DNA of 64,000 bases from assembly GCA_032164295.1 (NCBI GenBank), contig JAJHTX010000008.1, forward strand, positions 1,674,001-1,738,000, in the 5' to 3' direction. The position numbers were made by a program, and so were the translations under genes. Under the pieces are notes generated by a model, which ran no database searches, had not been told where the DNA came from, and saw nothing but the letters and a program-made list of their open reading frames with translations. Shown here one piece after another: positions 63,083 to 64,000 of this stretch (positions within the stretch are counted from its first letter, which is position 1; each line of letters begins with the position of its first letter). Source of the stretch: Inonotus obliquus (Eukaryota > Basidiomycota > Agaricomycetes > Hymenochaetales > Hymenochaetaceae).

Positions 63083-63477
63083 TTTGTCCAGTCTCAAGCT
63101 GATGGGATGTGCACGCAAGTGTAAGTGCTGGTGAAGCCCACACCACACATCACGAAAATGTGTGTAGTTTGGTCACATGAGCATGGCTGAAAAAAGGAGA
63201 AAAGTCTCACGGTGCTGAGTCAGGTCAGGATCAGTCAACCACTTTGCCTCAATCTCAATATTGGGGTCTGTAGCTCTGTTCATCCTTATTTCCTGCCTGA
63301 TTTGCTGTAGAGTGTCCGATTCTCTATTCCTGTCTTTGGGAGAATCATGAATTCAAGTCACCACTACAGAGAATCAATTGTCTCGTTGTCTTTTCTCACC
63401 AGACGAGTCATACTCATGATACCTATTGTCTATTCTCAACAATCAATGGCATCCAAGAAAAAGGCATGGTCTAAAAC
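63083..63477. other. Divergent upstream region of PRP43 and the right-edge gene
   Basis: Contains the presumed PRP43 leader with an intron-like unit (GTGAGA at 63210) and a short upstream ORF. No other gene is seen. Confidence 0.45.
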
Positions 63478-64000
63478 GTGCCGCATCAACGCGAATTCAA
63501 ATCTGGCTCTAATATTGCTGGTCCCGTACAAAGTACCGGGGCCCTTCCACTATCCGTGCATCACCCCCTTCGCATTGGAGAGCAAGCCTTCATGCCTGAC
63601 AGTAAAATCTATCCTTTTTCCGTCTGGCTACAGCGTGACTATGAGATAGCGGAGGAGCTCGACATGCATTCTTCAAAGGACGGTCGTACCATCACTTGCT
63701 GGTTACACGAGGACTTTATGCAGGTGAGTGACTCGTTTTTGAGCCCCCTCGTCACTACAGACCATGCTGACCCTGAGATCAGGATGTCGATACTGTACAG
63801 TGGGAGAGCAACGGAATGGGGCACCCATGCAAGATCCGCGTCTTGACGGAACGTACTCGTGCCCCTCCTCAGCGTGATCAGTACGGCAACCGTGCAAGCA
63901 TCGGCTTGCGACCGGCGGCTTCTGAGCCCTATATCAGACACAGAACTAGCATGGAGAGGTCGTATCTCAGGAGATATAAAAGCGGTACGCATTACGTGCC
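63478..64000 (+). CDS. Unrecognised gene, 5' part, runs off right edge
   Basis: A plus-strand frame from about 63478 reads HQREFKSGSNIAGPVQSTG, PDSKIYPFSVWLQRDYEIAE, HSSKDGRTITCWLHEDFMQ, then GTGAGT at 63723 to CAG near 63783, continuing in frame DVDTVQWESNGMGHPCKIRV and RRYKSGTHYV at the edge. The clean intron join and balanced composition support real coding. The true start is not clear: ATGs lie upstream in other frames, so a first exon is probably missing. No domain was recognised. A longer antisense frame (63992-63639) is a shadow. Confidence 0.45.

Noticed and set aside
63639..63992. 117-codon minus-strand frame at the right edge
   Set aside because: The plus strand has a clean two-exon reading through the same DNA, so this is a shadow.

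Overview
The window looks like nuclear DNA of a mushroom-forming basidiomycete (Agaricomycete). Genes are broken by many short introns of about 50-60 bases. The proteins are fungal (Cch1 channel, septin Cdc12, Nse3, Prp43, epsin). It also carries families typical of Agaricomycetes: a NACHT-WD40 receptor, DUF7918-type proteins and a Cys-rich cluster protein. All functions are read from translated sequence by eye; no database search was run.

Layout. 1-5.4 kb: N-terminal two thirds of a CCH1 calcium channel (minus), running off the left edge. 5.4-8.2 kb: gene-poor, with one decayed coding relic. 8.2-16.8 kb: compact housekeeping block: PIN-domain protein (Nmd4-like), epsin, UCH37-type deubiquitinase, Nse3/MAGE and a SEP-UBX (p47/Shp1) protein. 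Two divergent gene pairs share short promoters, and four of the five genes touch ubiquitin or SUMO biology. 16.8-19.5 kb: an unrecognised fungal gene running into a decayed WD40 relic. 20-21.6 kb: septin CDC12. 22-27.5 kb: a tandem duplication of about 2.5 kb carrying a fast-diverging small gene and a second gene that is intact in one copy and broken in the other. 29-33.8 kb: complete 1481-residue NACHT-WD40 receptor. 35.6-37.7 kb: a largely disordered protein. 38.1 kb: tRNA-Gly(TCC). 38.6-41.7 kb: AMP-dependent acyl-CoA synthetase. 43.2-49.1 kb: three DUF7918 paralogues on one strand, the third a pseudogene. 50.3-54.2 kb: valyl-tRNA synthetase with two candidate starts (mitochondrial and cytosolic). 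54.6-56.7 kb: a divergent DUF7918-like protein joined to a Cys cluster. 58.1-59.5 kb: a hAT-like non-autonomous transposon with perfect inverted ends and an 8-bp target duplication, carrying a captured piece of a USP7/Ubp15-type deubiquitinase gene, introns included. 60.2-63.1 kb: PRP43 helicase. The right edge holds the start of an unrecognised gene.

The most notable items are the gene-capturing hAT element, the DUF7918 array whose C-termini end in a SUMO-interaction-like motif, the tandem duplication with its orphan gene family, and a short dispersed repeat present in two unrelated pseudogenes.
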